This document shows, piece after piece, positions 46,571 to 54,824 of a stretch of DNA of 64,000 bases. The translations under genes and the position numbers were made by a program. The stretch covers positions 2,108,001 to 2,172,000 of the forward strand of contig NZ_CP102250.1 in assembly GCF_025144995.1 (NCBI RefSeq), written 5' to 3'. Each line of letters starts with the position of its first letter. Within the stretch, counting starts at the first letter, position 1. Under the pieces are notes generated by a model that had not been told where the DNA came from, did no database searches, and was given only the letters and a program-made list of their open reading frames with translations. This DNA comes from Alistipes indistinctus YIT 12060 (GTDB lineage Bacteria; Bacteroidota; Bacteroidia; Bacteroidales; Rikenellaceae).

Positions 46571-47188
46571 ATGAAAAAATACGGATTCGTTATTCTTTTG
46601 CTTTGTCTCGTTGGTTTTTCCTTCGTTCCGGTTTTCGGCCAGATCGGGATGCCGTCCCATTTGATTGTGAACCCCGATTCGGTGAGCCATAACTTTTACG
46701 AACGGGAAATTGTCAAAGGGAATACGATTACCTATAAAGTCGATTATTCTTTAGGTTTGCTGTATCAGATTTCCAACATCAACAACACCCGCGTCGGTCA
46801 ATTGATGTCCTTGAAGGACGGCTCGACTCCCACGGAGCCTGTTGATAGGGGAGGGGATTTGGAAATCACGTCTTTGAATCCCGTTTATCAGGCTTTTCTG
46901 GAAACTTTCACCCCCGAAGAGATTCGTGTGTTGGCTCAGAATAACGAAGTTTTGCGTATCGGTTATGCGCTGAACGAAACCGGAGCGGTCCTAGAAGTGC
47001 GTTTTACGATGTTGCGTGACCGTCCTCATCTGTATAATATTCCCCCGCAATACCTGGAGAAGTTAGAAACTAAACTCAAATCTACGGTATCGTATTTTAT
47101 CCCTCCGCATATGGCCTATCTGCGGGAGTATAAGTTTATCACAGTTTCCCAAGATTGTTCGTTTAAAAGCTTTTTGGATAAGCTTTGA
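46571..47188 (+). CDS. secreted tandem paralogue, copy D (mosaic)
   Basis: A 205-residue secreted protein. The first third is B-type (MKKYGFVILLLCLVGF, YSLGLLYQISNINNTRVG), the middle third is A-type (TPTEPVDRGGDLEITSLNPV, FTPEEIRVLAQNNEVL), and the following segment (VLEVRFTMLRDRPHLYNIPP) is B-type again. This mosaic suggests gene conversion between array members. Function unknown. Confidence 0.75.
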   Translation: MKKYGFVILLLCLVGFSFVPVFGQIGMPSHLIVNPDSVSHNFYEREIVKGNTITYKVDYSLGLLYQISNINNTRVGQLMSLKDGSTPTEPVDRGGDLEITSLNPVYQAFLETFTPEEIRVLAQNNEVLRIGYALNETGAVLEVRFTMLRDRPHLYNIPPQYLEKLETKLKSTVSYFIPPHMAYLREYKFITVSQDCSFKSFLDKL

Positions 47189-47206
47189 TTTTAATAGGTA
47201 TCCAGC

Positions 47207-47425
47207 ATGAAACAATACGGATTCGTTATTCTTTTGCTCTGTCTCGTCGGTTTTTCCTTCGTTCCGGTTTATGGCCAGATCGGGATGCCGTCCCATTCGA
47301 TTGTCAACCCCGATTCGGTGAGCCATAACTTTTACGAACGGGAAACCGTCAAGGGAGTAAGTAGGGTTATGTGTCTTCGGCATTTATCGGATATCGAAAG
47401 TGATGTTACCCGTCTTTTGGAATGA
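47207..47425 (+). pseudogene. truncated tandem paralogue, copy E
   Basis: Only the first 50 residues match the family (signal peptide MKQYGFVILLLCLVGFSFVP, then QIGMPSHSIVNPDSVSHNF up to YERETVKG). After that the frame continues for 22 unrelated residues (VSRVMCLRHLSDIESDVTRL) and stops. About 150 codons of the family domain are missing, as if a deletion fused the stub to foreign sequence. It has the same spacer as copies B and D, and its stop lies just before the operon terminator. Confidence 0.7.
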
Positions 47426-47429
47426 GACA

Positions 47430-47479
47430 AAAAGCAATGCTCATCAAAAGGTTTTTGACTTTTGATGAGCATTGCTTTT
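47430..47479. terminator. terminator at the end of the paralogue array
   Basis: A perfect 21-bp stem (arms starting AAAAGCAATG and ending CATTGCTTTT) with an 8-nt loop. The A-start/T-end arms let it act on both the array and the convergent gene to its right. Confidence 0.85.
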
Positions 47480-47499
47480 GATTTTGTAGCGAATAGTCG

Positions 47500-48456
47500 T
47501 TAGCGCAGGATGATCTCGTTGGAGCCGATCAGGTGGCCGTCGATGTAGATCATCACCTGGTACTTGCCGCCCGTGATGCCTGTGCCGTTGTAGAAGAGGC
47601 TGACGCTCAGGTCTTCGTTCTGGTAGTCCACCTGGCGCGTGGCCGAGTAGGTGATCATGTCGCCCTCGTAGTTGAACGCGGCGTTGCTCCGGTTGGCCAG
47701 CACGTAGCCGTCCGGGCCGATGATGCGGGCATAAACGTTGCGTTCGCCCGGCTGCGAGAGTTCGTTGCCCACCAGCACAAAGTCCACGCGGAGCCGTTCG
47801 GCCCTCGCTGCGCGGCTCACCACCTTGTCGCTTCGGTTCAGGGCCACCAGCGCGATGTCGCGCGCACGGATGACGGCCCCCTTCTGCACTTTGGTCGAGA
47901 GCTCCTGCGCCTTTTCCTCGGCTTTGTCGGCCCGCAGGCGCGCTGAGGTAATCTGCTTGCGGTAAGTGATATTTTCGTTGACAAGTTTCTGGTTCAGCGT
48001 GTTGAGCGAGTCGATCTGGTGGATGTACCCCTCCATCACGGTGCGCATGTAGCCGAGCCGTTTCTCGTAATCCTTGATTTTGCGGCGCGTGAGGACGCGT
48101 TCGTTCTTCAGCGTTTCGAGCAGCGAGTCGGCCTTGAAGCGCTCGGTGGTCAGGTGCTGCGCGAGCGTGTCGTTCTCGGTGCTGAGCGTGTCGTAGTTGG
48201 CCAGCATCATCGTCAGGCGGGCCGTCAGCGTGTCGCGCGCTTCGGCGTAGTCGGCCTGCATCTGTTTGACCTGCGTGAAATAGAGTACCGACAGCGCACC
48301 GAGGATCACGGCCAGGATCACGATCATGATCTTGAGCCCTTTGATCGACTTTTGCGGCGGGGTCTGCTGCGGCGGGTAGCCGCCGTATCCCGGGTCGTAC
48401 CCCTGGTTATAGCCCTGATTGTAATCCTGCTGGTAGTTGTTGTTGTAGTTGTCCAT
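47500..48456 (-). CDS. membrane-anchored coiled-coil protein with Asn/Tyr/Gln/Gly-rich N-terminus
   Basis: 318 residues. Residues 1-37 are built of NYQQDYNQGYNQGYDPGY-like repeats and are probably disordered. One membrane helix is at about 43-62 (IMIVILAVILGALSVLYF). A long coiled coil follows (about 65-190), with many Leu/Glu/Lys heptads such as LTTERFKADSLLETLKNE. The C-terminal domain (about 200-318) looks beta-rich (VYARIIGPDGYVLANR, GKYQVMIYIDGHLIGS). The topology is probably a cytoplasmic tail with a periplasmic coiled coil. Similar proteins are common in Bacteroidales; the function is unknown. Confidence 0.75.
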   Translation of the reverse strand: MDNYNNNYQQDYNQGYNQGYDPGYGGYPPQQTPPQKSIKGLKIMIVILAVILGALSVLYFTQVKQMQADYAEARDTLTARLTMMLANYDTLSTENDTLAQHLTTERFKADSLLETLKNERVLTRRKIKDYEKRLGYMRTVMEGYIHQIDSLNTLNQKLVNENITYRKQITSARLRADKAEEKAQELSTKVQKGAVIRARDIALVALNRSDKVVSRAARAERLRVDFVLVGNELSQPGERNVYARIIGPDGYVLANRSNAAFNYEGDMITYSATRQVDYQNEDLSVSLFYNGTGITGGKYQVMIYIDGHLIGSNEIILR

Positions 48457-48512
48457 CTCTCAAAGCTTTCGGAAAGTGTACGAAGACAAAAAGACTACGG
48501 TAAATTATGGTG

Positions 48513-48520
48513 CAAAGATA
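48513..48520 (-). promoter_or_regulatory. -7 element for the coiled-coil protein gene
   Basis: Minus-strand TATCTTTG, perfect. The predicted start near 48506 gives a leader of about 50 nt. The rest of the 48457-48793 spacer shows no gene. Confidence 0.5.
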
Positions 48521-48793
48521 ACAGAATGCGGTTAAATTGCTGCCTTTTGCGGCGGTTTTGTGTGACTTTTCCCGTTCCGGTGCCGTTATTCCGCTTCGGT
48601 TCGTCCCTTTTTTGCCGTTCGTCCGGGTGTCCGGGTCCGCTACCCGCAAAATCCGTGCATTTTTGCCGGGCTGTCCCGTTTGCGGGGGCGGACTTCGTTC
48701 CCGGCGCCGCTTCTCTGCAGACGGCCCGTTGCCTGGCCGGGAAGGAGGGCCCGTTACCGTTACAGGGAAGACCGTACCGTCCGGCTGAACCGC

Positions 48794-49645
48794 CTATTTG
48801 ATTTTGCTCGTCAGCGGGTATTTCAGGTTCGACGCGTCGAGCAGCCGCACGCGCACGGACCCGATGCGGATCGGCGATTCGAGGTAGAGCGGAATCTTGT
48901 TCAGGTCGTCCGATATCCAGAGGTAGAACTCCGAACCGTCCTTGAACGATTCGCCCGAGGAGGTGGCCAGCTCGCAGACGAACTTCAGCGTGCGGAACTT
49001 GCCCACGCCTTTGATGTTGCGCACCTCGCGCCCCGCGAGGCGGTAGTTGATGCGGCGGATCGTGTCTTCGAGCACCATTTCGAGCGTATGCTTCTCGCCG
49101 GGGCGGAACTTTGCGGCATCTTCGCAGCGCAGGTTGAAAAAGAGTGCGACCGCGTCAAAACTCCCTTCGGTGAGCGGCATCGTCTTGAGCGTCGCGGTGG
49201 GGTTCTTGTGGTTGCGGAACGAGGTGTGCACCTGTTTCGCGTCCCAGTCGTAGGTGTATTTGCTCAAGGTGCGGTACTTGCCCTCGCGGATTTCGGCGCG
49301 CAGTTCGAGCGGACGCAGCGTCCGGTAGTCGAGGCTGCTGTAATAGGAGTCGTTCAGGTCGAAAAACCAGCGGAAGAAGGGGTAAACGCGGCCGTTCGCG
49401 TCGATCTGGTAGACTTTGGTTCCGTCGAGCCATCCTTCCCGCGTGACGAAGGTCACTTCGGCCACGTCGGTATTGATACCCGCCTTGTAGCTGACCACGT
49501 AGGTGAGTTTCTCCCCGTGCGTGAAGGCCGGGTTTTTGGATTGGGCGGCGTCCGCCGGGGTGCCGGAAGTCTGCCCGCAGAGCGGCGTCCCGAACAGGCA
49601 GGCGGCGAGCAGGTATAAGGTCGTAAACAATTTGTTCATGCGCAT
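48794..49645 (-). CDS. DUF3108 periplasmic protein
   Basis: 283 residues with a signal peptide (MNKLFTTLYLLAACLFGTPLCGQ after two extra residues; the second ATG at 49639 is equally possible). The mature part starts FTHGEKLTYVVSYKAGI, the usual DUF3108 opening, and carries YLWISDDLNKIPLYLESPIRIGSVRVRL near the end, the family's characteristic closing pattern. A related domain occurs in lipid-binding-like beta-barrel proteins of the envelope, but no molecular role is established. It lies downstream of recG on the same strand. Confidence 0.85.
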   Translation of the reverse strand: MRMNKLFTTLYLLAACLFGTPLCGQTSGTPADAAQSKNPAFTHGEKLTYVVSYKAGINTDVAEVTFVTREGWLDGTKVYQIDANGRVYPFFRWFFDLNDSYYSSLDYRTLRPLELRAEIREGKYRTLSKYTYDWDAKQVHTSFRNHKNPTATLKTMPLTEGSFDAVALFFNLRCEDAAKFRPGEKHTLEMVLEDTIRRINYRLAGREVRNIKGVGKFRTLKFVCELATSSGESFKDGSEFYLWISDDLNKIPLYLESPIRIGSVRVRLLDASNLKYPLTSKIK

Positions 49646-49850
49646 CTTTCAGTCTGTTTGTAGGTCTGCGGGGTGTTTCTTCCCTTAATTTTCACCTGTG
49701 CGGCCCGGCGTGCTGCGAAGCCGGCCTTCCCGCTGGAACGGCCGGCCTGTAAGGCGGCCTGGTTCGCTTCGCGGCGGCCGGGGCCGACGGCATTTCCGGG
49801 AGGACCGGGATTTCCCGAACCTCATTTTCAATACAACGCAAAATCCGGCC

Positions 49851-49858
49851 CAAAGTTA
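49851..49858 (-). promoter_or_regulatory. -7 element for the DUF3108 gene, overlapping the recG stop
   Basis: Minus-strand TAACTTTG, perfect. The predicted start near 49843 would give a leader of about 200 nt for the DUF3108 gene. Confidence 0.45.
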
Positions 49859-51964
49859 TGAAATCATGCTGAAATCCATCACTTTTTGCGGACGGTACCT
49901 TTCGGCCAGTTCGCGCAGCTGCCGGTTTTCCGGCTTCGAAAGTCCCGGATCGTCGTCGAGAACCTTTTCGGCCGCCTCCCGCGCGAGGGTGAGTATCTGT
50001 CCGTCCTTGCCCAGGCTCGCGATCTTCAGGTCGAACGCCAGCCCGCTCTGCTGCGTACCGGTCATGTCTCCCGGGCCGCGTAGCTGCAGGTCCAGTTCGG
50101 CCAGCTCGAAACCGTCGGAAGTCGACACCATCGCGCCGAGCCGCTTGCGCGATTCCGCCGAGAGCTTGTCGCCGCTCATCAGGATGCAGTAGGACTGTTC
50201 CCCGCCGCGCCCCACGCGGCCGCGGAGCTGGTGCAGCTGCGAGAGGCCGAAACGCTCGGCGCTTTCGATCACCATGATCGACGCGTTGGGCACGTCGACG
50301 CCTACCTCGATCACCGAGGTGGCCACCATGATCTGCGCCGTGCCGCTCTTGAAGAGGTTCATGCCGTACTCCTTGTCGGCGGGCTTCATCTTGCCGTGTA
50401 CCACGACCGTCACGTACTCCGGCGGCGGGAAGGCCTGCGTGATGCCCGCATAGCCGTCTTCGAGGTCTTTGTAGTCCATCTTTTCGGACTCCTTGATCAG
50501 CGGATAGACGATGTAGACCTGCCGGCCCTTTTTGATTTCGTCGCGGATGAAGCCGAACACCCGCAGGCGGTGCGAGTCGTGGTAGTGCACCGTGCGCACC
50601 GGTTTGCGGCCCGGCGGCAGTTCGTCAATCACCGAGACGTCCAGGTCGCCGTAGAGGGTCATCGCCAGCGTGCGCGGGATCGGCGTCGCGGTCATTACCA
50701 GCACGTGCGGCGGCGAGTCGTTTTTGAGCCACAGCTTCGCGCGCTGCTCGACCCCGAAGCGGTGCTGCTCGTCGATCACCACGAAGCCGAGGTTCCGGAA
50801 CTGAACGCCCTCTTCGATCAGCGCGTGCGTGCCGATGAGGATGTCGCATGTGCCGCCGAGCAATTCCGAGGCGATCTCCGTGCGCTCTTTCTTGCGTGTC
50901 GAGCCGGTCAGCAGGCGTACCGAAGCGATCCCTTCGGTCAGCCGCGAAATGGTGGCGAAGTGTTGTGCGGCGAGGATTTCGGTCGGGGCCATCAGGCAGG
51001 CCTGGAAGCCGTTGTCGACCGCGATCAGCATGCTCATCAGCGCGACGAGCGTCTTGCCGCTGCCCACGTCCCCTTGCAGCAGGCGGTTCATCTGGTGGCC
51101 GGTGGCGGTGTCCTGCCGGATTTCGCGAATCACGCGCTTCTGCGCGCCGGTGAGCGGGAAGGGGAGCCGCTCGCTGTAAAAGCGGTTGAACTTTTCGCCG
51201 ACAGTGGTGAAGAGAAAACCGTTGTTCTTGCCTACGCGCTGCTGCCGGTCGGCGAGGATCACGAGCTGCACGCCGAAGAGTTCCTCGAACTTGAGCCGCA
51301 GTTCGGCGGCTTTGAGCCTCTGGTCGTTTTCGGGAAAGTGGATGTCGTGCAGCGCGTCGCGCAGCGACGGGAGCCGGTACTCTTCGAGGATGCGCTGCGG
51401 CAGCGTCTCGGCGATCCGCTCCCCGGCGAGCGCCCACGCGTTGCAGACGAGGTTGTAGATCGCTTTGGTGCCGAGGCGTTTGTTGTTGAGCTTTTCGGTG
51501 GTGCTGTAGACGCCCTGCACGCCTGCGGCGGGCCGGTTCTGCTGCGCGAGGGTCGATTCGACCTCGGGGTGCACGAGGCTGAGCGAGCCGTTGAAGAAGG
51601 CTGGGCGGCCGAAAATGATGTATTCACGGCCCATTTCGAGCTGCTTTTCGATCCAGCCGATTCCTTTGAACCAGACCAGTTCGGCTGTGCCGGAACCGTC
51701 GCTCACGGTGGCGACGAAACGTTTTTTCGCGCCGCCTCCCGCGTGCTGGAAGCCGGTGATGCGCGCCCGGAGCTGGATGTAGGAAAGCGAATCGTCGCGG
51801 ATTTCGCCGATGCGGTAGAAGCGGGTGCGGTCGATGTAGCGGTACGGGTAGTGGCGCAGCAGGTCGCCCACGGTGCGGATGCCCAGCTCCGTGCGCAGCA
51901 GGTTCGCGCGCGCCTCGCCGACGCCCGTGAGGAACTTGATATCGTTGTCGAGTGGCTGGCTCAT
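49856..51964 (-). CDS. recG: ATP-dependent DNA helicase RecG
   Basis: Remodels stalled replication forks and Holliday junctions. The 702-residue protein has the N-terminal OB-fold wedge domain (VGDLLRHYPYRYIDRTRF at about 31-48). Walker A is in LLQGDVGSGKT (about 293-303), with DEQH as the DExH box (VVIDEQHRFGVEQRAKL). Helicase motif V/VI regions are ATSVIEVGVDVPNASIM and QLRGRVGRG, and the C-terminus is the TRG-like segment. Length is normal. It is divergent from ispG. Confidence 0.97.
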   Translation of the reverse strand: MSQPLDNDIKFLTGVGEARANLLRTELGIRTVGDLLRHYPYRYIDRTRFYRIGEIRDDSLSYIQLRARITGFQHAGGGAKKRFVATVSDGSGTAELVWFKGIGWIEKQLEMGREYIIFGRPAFFNGSLSLVHPEVESTLAQQNRPAAGVQGVYSTTEKLNNKRLGTKAIYNLVCNAWALAGERIAETLPQRILEEYRLPSLRDALHDIHFPENDQRLKAAELRLKFEELFGVQLVILADRQQRVGKNNGFLFTTVGEKFNRFYSERLPFPLTGAQKRVIREIRQDTATGHQMNRLLQGDVGSGKTLVALMSMLIAVDNGFQACLMAPTEILAAQHFATISRLTEGIASVRLLTGSTRKKERTEIASELLGGTCDILIGTHALIEEGVQFRNLGFVVIDEQHRFGVEQRAKLWLKNDSPPHVLVMTATPIPRTLAMTLYGDLDVSVIDELPPGRKPVRTVHYHDSHRLRVFGFIRDEIKKGRQVYIVYPLIKESEKMDYKDLEDGYAGITQAFPPPEYVTVVVHGKMKPADKEYGMNLFKSGTAQIMVATSVIEVGVDVPNASIMVIESAERFGLSQLHQLRGRVGRGGEQSYCILMSGDKLSAESRKRLGAMVSTSDGFELAELDLQLRGPGDMTGTQQSGLAFDLKIASLGKDGQILTLAREAAEKVLDDDPGLSKPENRQLRELAERYRPQKVMDFSMIS

Positions 51965-52013
51965 GTCGTCGTGTTTCGCTCTCTTCGCCGGTGCGGCGGT
52001 AAATCCGCTCCTG

Positions 52014-52045
52014 TTGTGTAAAGATACGCGAATTTATTAAATTTG
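52014..52045 (+). promoter_or_regulatory. promoter of ispG
   Basis: TTGT at 52014-52017, 20 bp, and a perfect TAAATTTG at 52038-52045. The predicted start near 52052 gives a leader of about 225 nt; that leader shows no gene. Confidence 0.6.
52019..52026 (-). promoter_or_regulatory. -7 element for recG
   Basis: Minus-strand TATCTTTA (one mismatch). The predicted start near 52012 gives a leader of about 48 nt. It overlaps the ispG promoter on the other strand. Confidence 0.4.
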
Positions 52046-52277
52046 CGAGGTGCCCGGTCCGTTTTCGGCGACGGGGCACAGCTTCCGGGCTGTCCGGACG
52101 AATTTCAGGCCGTGGCCGGAATCCGGTGGCCCGGCGGGTTTTAGGCCCGATTGTCCGGTTGGTTGCCGGGGCCGGTTTTCCGGAAGCGCCGGGGAAGCGG
52201 GGAAGGGAGAGGGTTCCGGGCGAACGTTTGGCCGAAGGGGAGCCGCTAATGAATGAAGATTCGATAAAAAGAGCACC

Positions 52278-54047
52278 ATGAGAAAATATTGCGATTCGCT
52301 TACCGCTTATGCGCGTGCGGCCACCCGTCCGGTGGCGGTGGGAAGCGTGGTGATCGGCGGGGGGAATCCCGTGCGGATCCAGTCGATGACCAACACCGAC
52401 ACGAACGATACCGAGGCCTCTGCGGCGCAGGTACGGCGCATTGCCGGGGCGGGCGGCGAGATCGTGCGGCTCACCGCGCAGGGACGCCGCGAGGCGGCGA
52501 ACCTCGCCGCGATCCGCGCCCGGCTGCGGGAGGAGGGATGCTCCGTGCCGTTGGTGGCCGATATCCATTTCGTGCCGGAGGCGGCCCTCGTGGCGGCTGA
52601 AAATGTAGAGAAGGTGCGCATCAACCCCGGTAATTTCAACGACCGGGGCGGCCAGTTCGACCGCCTGGTCGCCCTCTGCCGCGAGCACGGCACGGCGCTG
52701 CGCATCGGCGTGAACCACGGTTCGCTGTCGGCCGCCGTGATGGAGCGCTACGGCGATACGCCCGAGGGGATGGTCGCTTCGGCGGTCGAGTACCTCGCCC
52801 TCTGCCGCGAGCGCGGGTTCGATCCGGTGGTGGTGTCGCTCAAGTCGAGCAACGTGCGCGTGATGGTGCAGGCTTACCGGCTGCTGGCCGCCGAGATGCG
52901 CGAACGGGGCTGGGACTACCCGCTCCACCTGGGCGTCACCGAGGCGGGCGACGACATGGAGGGGCGCATCAAGTCGGCGGTGGGCATCGGCGCGCTGCTG
53001 GCCGACGGTCTCGGCGACACGATCCGCGTCTCGCTGACCGAGGCGCCCGAGCGCGAAATTCCCGTCGCACGGCAGCTGGCCGATTACTTTGCCGCCCGCG
53101 AGGGACACGCGCCGATTCCGGCCGTGGACGAATCGTTTTACTCGCCGTACGAATACCGCCGCCGCCGCTCGGAGCCGGTGGAGGGCGTCGGAGGCGACCG
53201 GCCCCCGGTAATCTGGAGCGAGCTGCCCGAGGCGCTGCGCGGGAAGGTCTTTTACGCCGATATACATTCCGTCGGGGAGGTGCCCGACGGGCGTATCGTG
53301 GTGCTCACTACCGCGAACGGCAACGGCGTGGCCGAGCAGCGCGCCTTTTTCCTGCGCATGGAGCAGGCGGGCAAACGCAACCCGGTCATTGTCAAACGCA
53401 GTTACCGCGAACGCTCGCTGGAGGCGTTGCAGGTGAAGGCCGCCGCCGACACGGGCATGTTGTTTTTGGACGGTTACGGCGACGGGCTTTGGATCGAAAA
53501 CGAAACGCCTGCAGGAGACGGACCCTCTGCCGCAGGCGGCCTGAGTGGTGCCGCAACGATATCCGCCGCTGGCGAAGCGCGGGTCGGGGATGCGATGTCC
53601 GCTGCGGGCGGATGCAGTGGAAAAGAGCAGGCCGCGCAGATGGCGGGTCCCGGAACGCCGGTTCCCGGGGCGGACGATACGATTACCCCGGAGCGGATCG
53701 ACGCGCTGAGCCTCGCGATCCTGCAGGCAGCCCGCGTGCGCATCTCGAAGGCCGAATACATCGCCTGCCCGAGCTGCGGACGGACGCTCTACGACCTGCA
53801 GGAGACGCTCGCGGCGATCAAGGCGCGCACGGCGCACCTGGTCGGGGTGAAAATCGGCGTGATGGGCTGCATCGTCAACGGTCCCGGTGAAATGGCCGAT
53901 GCGGATTACGGTTACGTGGGCGCAGGCCCCGGACGCATTACGCTCTACCGCGGCCGCGAGGTGGTGCGGCGGGGTATCCCGCAGGCCGAAGCGCTCGACG
54001 AGCTGGTCGCGCTGCTGCGCGCCGACGGCAAGTGGCGCGAACCGTAG
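52278..54047 (+). CDS. ispG: 4-hydroxy-3-methylbut-2-en-1-yl diphosphate synthase, long form
   Basis: The penultimate enzyme of the MEP isoprenoid pathway, a [4Fe-4S] reductase making HMBPP. At 589 residues it is the long three-domain type found in Bacteroidetes, Chlamydiae and plants. The TIM-barrel half starts MRKYCDSLTAYARAATRPV with VRIQSMTNTDT and VADIHFVPEAAL. Cluster ligands lie in the C-terminal domain: C497 and C500 (ACPSCGRTLYDLQ), C531 (GCIVNGPGE) and the following E. Residues about 410-465, just before that domain, are a Gly/Ala/Ser-rich low-complexity insertion. The start at 52278 fits the family N-terminus. Confidence 0.95.
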   Translation: MRKYCDSLTAYARAATRPVAVGSVVIGGGNPVRIQSMTNTDTNDTEASAAQVRRIAGAGGEIVRLTAQGRREAANLAAIRARLREEGCSVPLVADIHFVPEAALVAAENVEKVRINPGNFNDRGGQFDRLVALCREHGTALRIGVNHGSLSAAVMERYGDTPEGMVASAVEYLALCRERGFDPVVVSLKSSNVRVMVQAYRLLAAEMRERGWDYPLHLGVTEAGDDMEGRIKSAVGIGALLADGLGDTIRVSLTEAPEREIPVARQLADYFAAREGHAPIPAVDESFYSPYEYRRRRSEPVEGVGGDRPPVIWSELPEALRGKVFYADIHSVGEVPDGRIVVLTTANGNGVAEQRAFFLRMEQAGKRNPVIVKRSYRERSLEALQVKAAADTGMLFLDGYGDGLWIENETPAGDGPSAAGGLSGAATISAAGEARVGDAMSAAGGCSGKEQAAQMAGPGTPVPGADDTITPERIDALSLAILQAARVRISKAEYIACPSCGRTLYDLQETLAAIKARTAHLVGVKIGVMGCIVNGPGEMADADYGYVGAGPGRITLYRGREVVRRGIPQAEALDELVALLRADGKWREP

Positions 54048-54229
54048 CCGGAGTTTCCCTCTGTCTGTGTTTCGATTCCGGCATGCTTCCCGGTTCGGCA
54101 CGGCACGTGCAGGGTACACGAAAAATACATAGTTATGCGTTTTGGATGCGGTTTCCTGCAGACAGGACAGAGTGGAAACGGTCCGGTGATGCCGGGTAGT
54201 CCCGTTTCGGAACGATTAAAAAAGAGAAG

Positions 54230-54421
54230 ATGAAAAACCTGAAGAACCGTTTTTGGCTGGGAGCCTGCATACTGGCGCTCGCTCTGGGGTCTTGTTCCGT
54301 GCGCGTGCGTACCGGCCGGCCGCTTCCTCCGGGACAGGAAAAACCGCTTCCTCCGGGACAGGCCAAGAAGATTACCGGCAGCCAGTCGGCCGCTCCTTAT
54401 GCGCCCGGGCATAACAAATAA
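54230..54421 (+). CDS. tiny Pro/Gly-rich lipoprotein
   Basis: 63 residues. The signal peptide ends in a lipobox with cysteine C22 (LALGSC). The mature part has the twice-repeated RPLPPGQEK/KPLPPGQAKK unit and ends QSAAPYAPGHNK. Similar small Bacteroidales proteins with PPGQAKK and a YAPG end are sometimes misnamed quinol oxidase subunit 4; no such function is visible here. It lies 182 bases after ispG and is probably transcribed alone or by read-through. Confidence 0.75.
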   Translation: MKNLKNRFWLGACILALALGSCSVRVRTGRPLPPGQEKPLPPGQAKKITGSQSAAPYAPGHNK

Positions 54422-54494
54422 ACCGCTGGGAGGCCGCTTTGCGGAGCGCATCCCGGTCGGGGCGTGACCCGATTCCGAAGACCGAAGCCGGTTC

Positions 54495-54534
54495 GACCGA
54501 AGGCCGGATTATCCAAGGGAACCGGCCTTCGGTC
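54495..54534 (+). terminator. hairpin downstream of the tiny lipoprotein
   Basis: Perfect 13-bp arms starting GACCGAAGGC and ending GCCTTCGGTC with a 14-nt loop, followed by CGAATTTG. Probably a terminator, although the T-run is weak. Confidence 0.55.
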
Positions 54535-54664
54535 CGAATTTGTTTCGGTTGTCCCTGATGTACTCAGGTGCCCCGTTTGTGATTCCGATGCTCCCCGATG
54601 CGTCCCGGTGTTCTGATCTACCTCGATGTACAGGGAGTTACAGGTAGGGTAAATAAGTATCACG

Positions 54665-54696
54665 ATCCCTGTCGCGCTGCCGGCAGGGATTTTTTG
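54665..54696 (+). terminator. second terminator of the lipoprotein unit
   Basis: Arms ATCCCTG and CAGGGAT with a G/C-rich 12-nt loop, followed directly by TTTTTT. The rest of the 54422-54824 spacer has no visible gene. Confidence 0.7.
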
Positions 54697-54824
54697 TTAA
54701 GGGCTGTCCGTTGCCGCCGTAAGGAGGTTCTTATTCGATCTGTTCCGGGGGCCTCGGTGTTGCGGGATTGCTAAAGGTCGGGCAAGTGGCGCGGACTGCA
54801 GTCCGCAGACGCGGGCGCGGGGAC

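Larger units (their letters stand above)
44668..47425 (+). repeat. tandem paralogue array (A-B-C-D-E)
   Basis: A 1270-bp A-B unit is duplicated as C-D, with a partial third unit (E). Identical spacers precede B, D and E. Signal-peptide and start-of-mature segments are nearly identical across copies, whereas the middle region varies. The arrangement implies repeated unequal exchange and gene conversion. Confidence 0.75.

Noticed and set aside
44668-47425. A CRISPR-like or short tandem repeat array
   Set aside because: The repeats are whole coding genes of about 620 bases with signal peptides, not short direct repeats with unique spacers.
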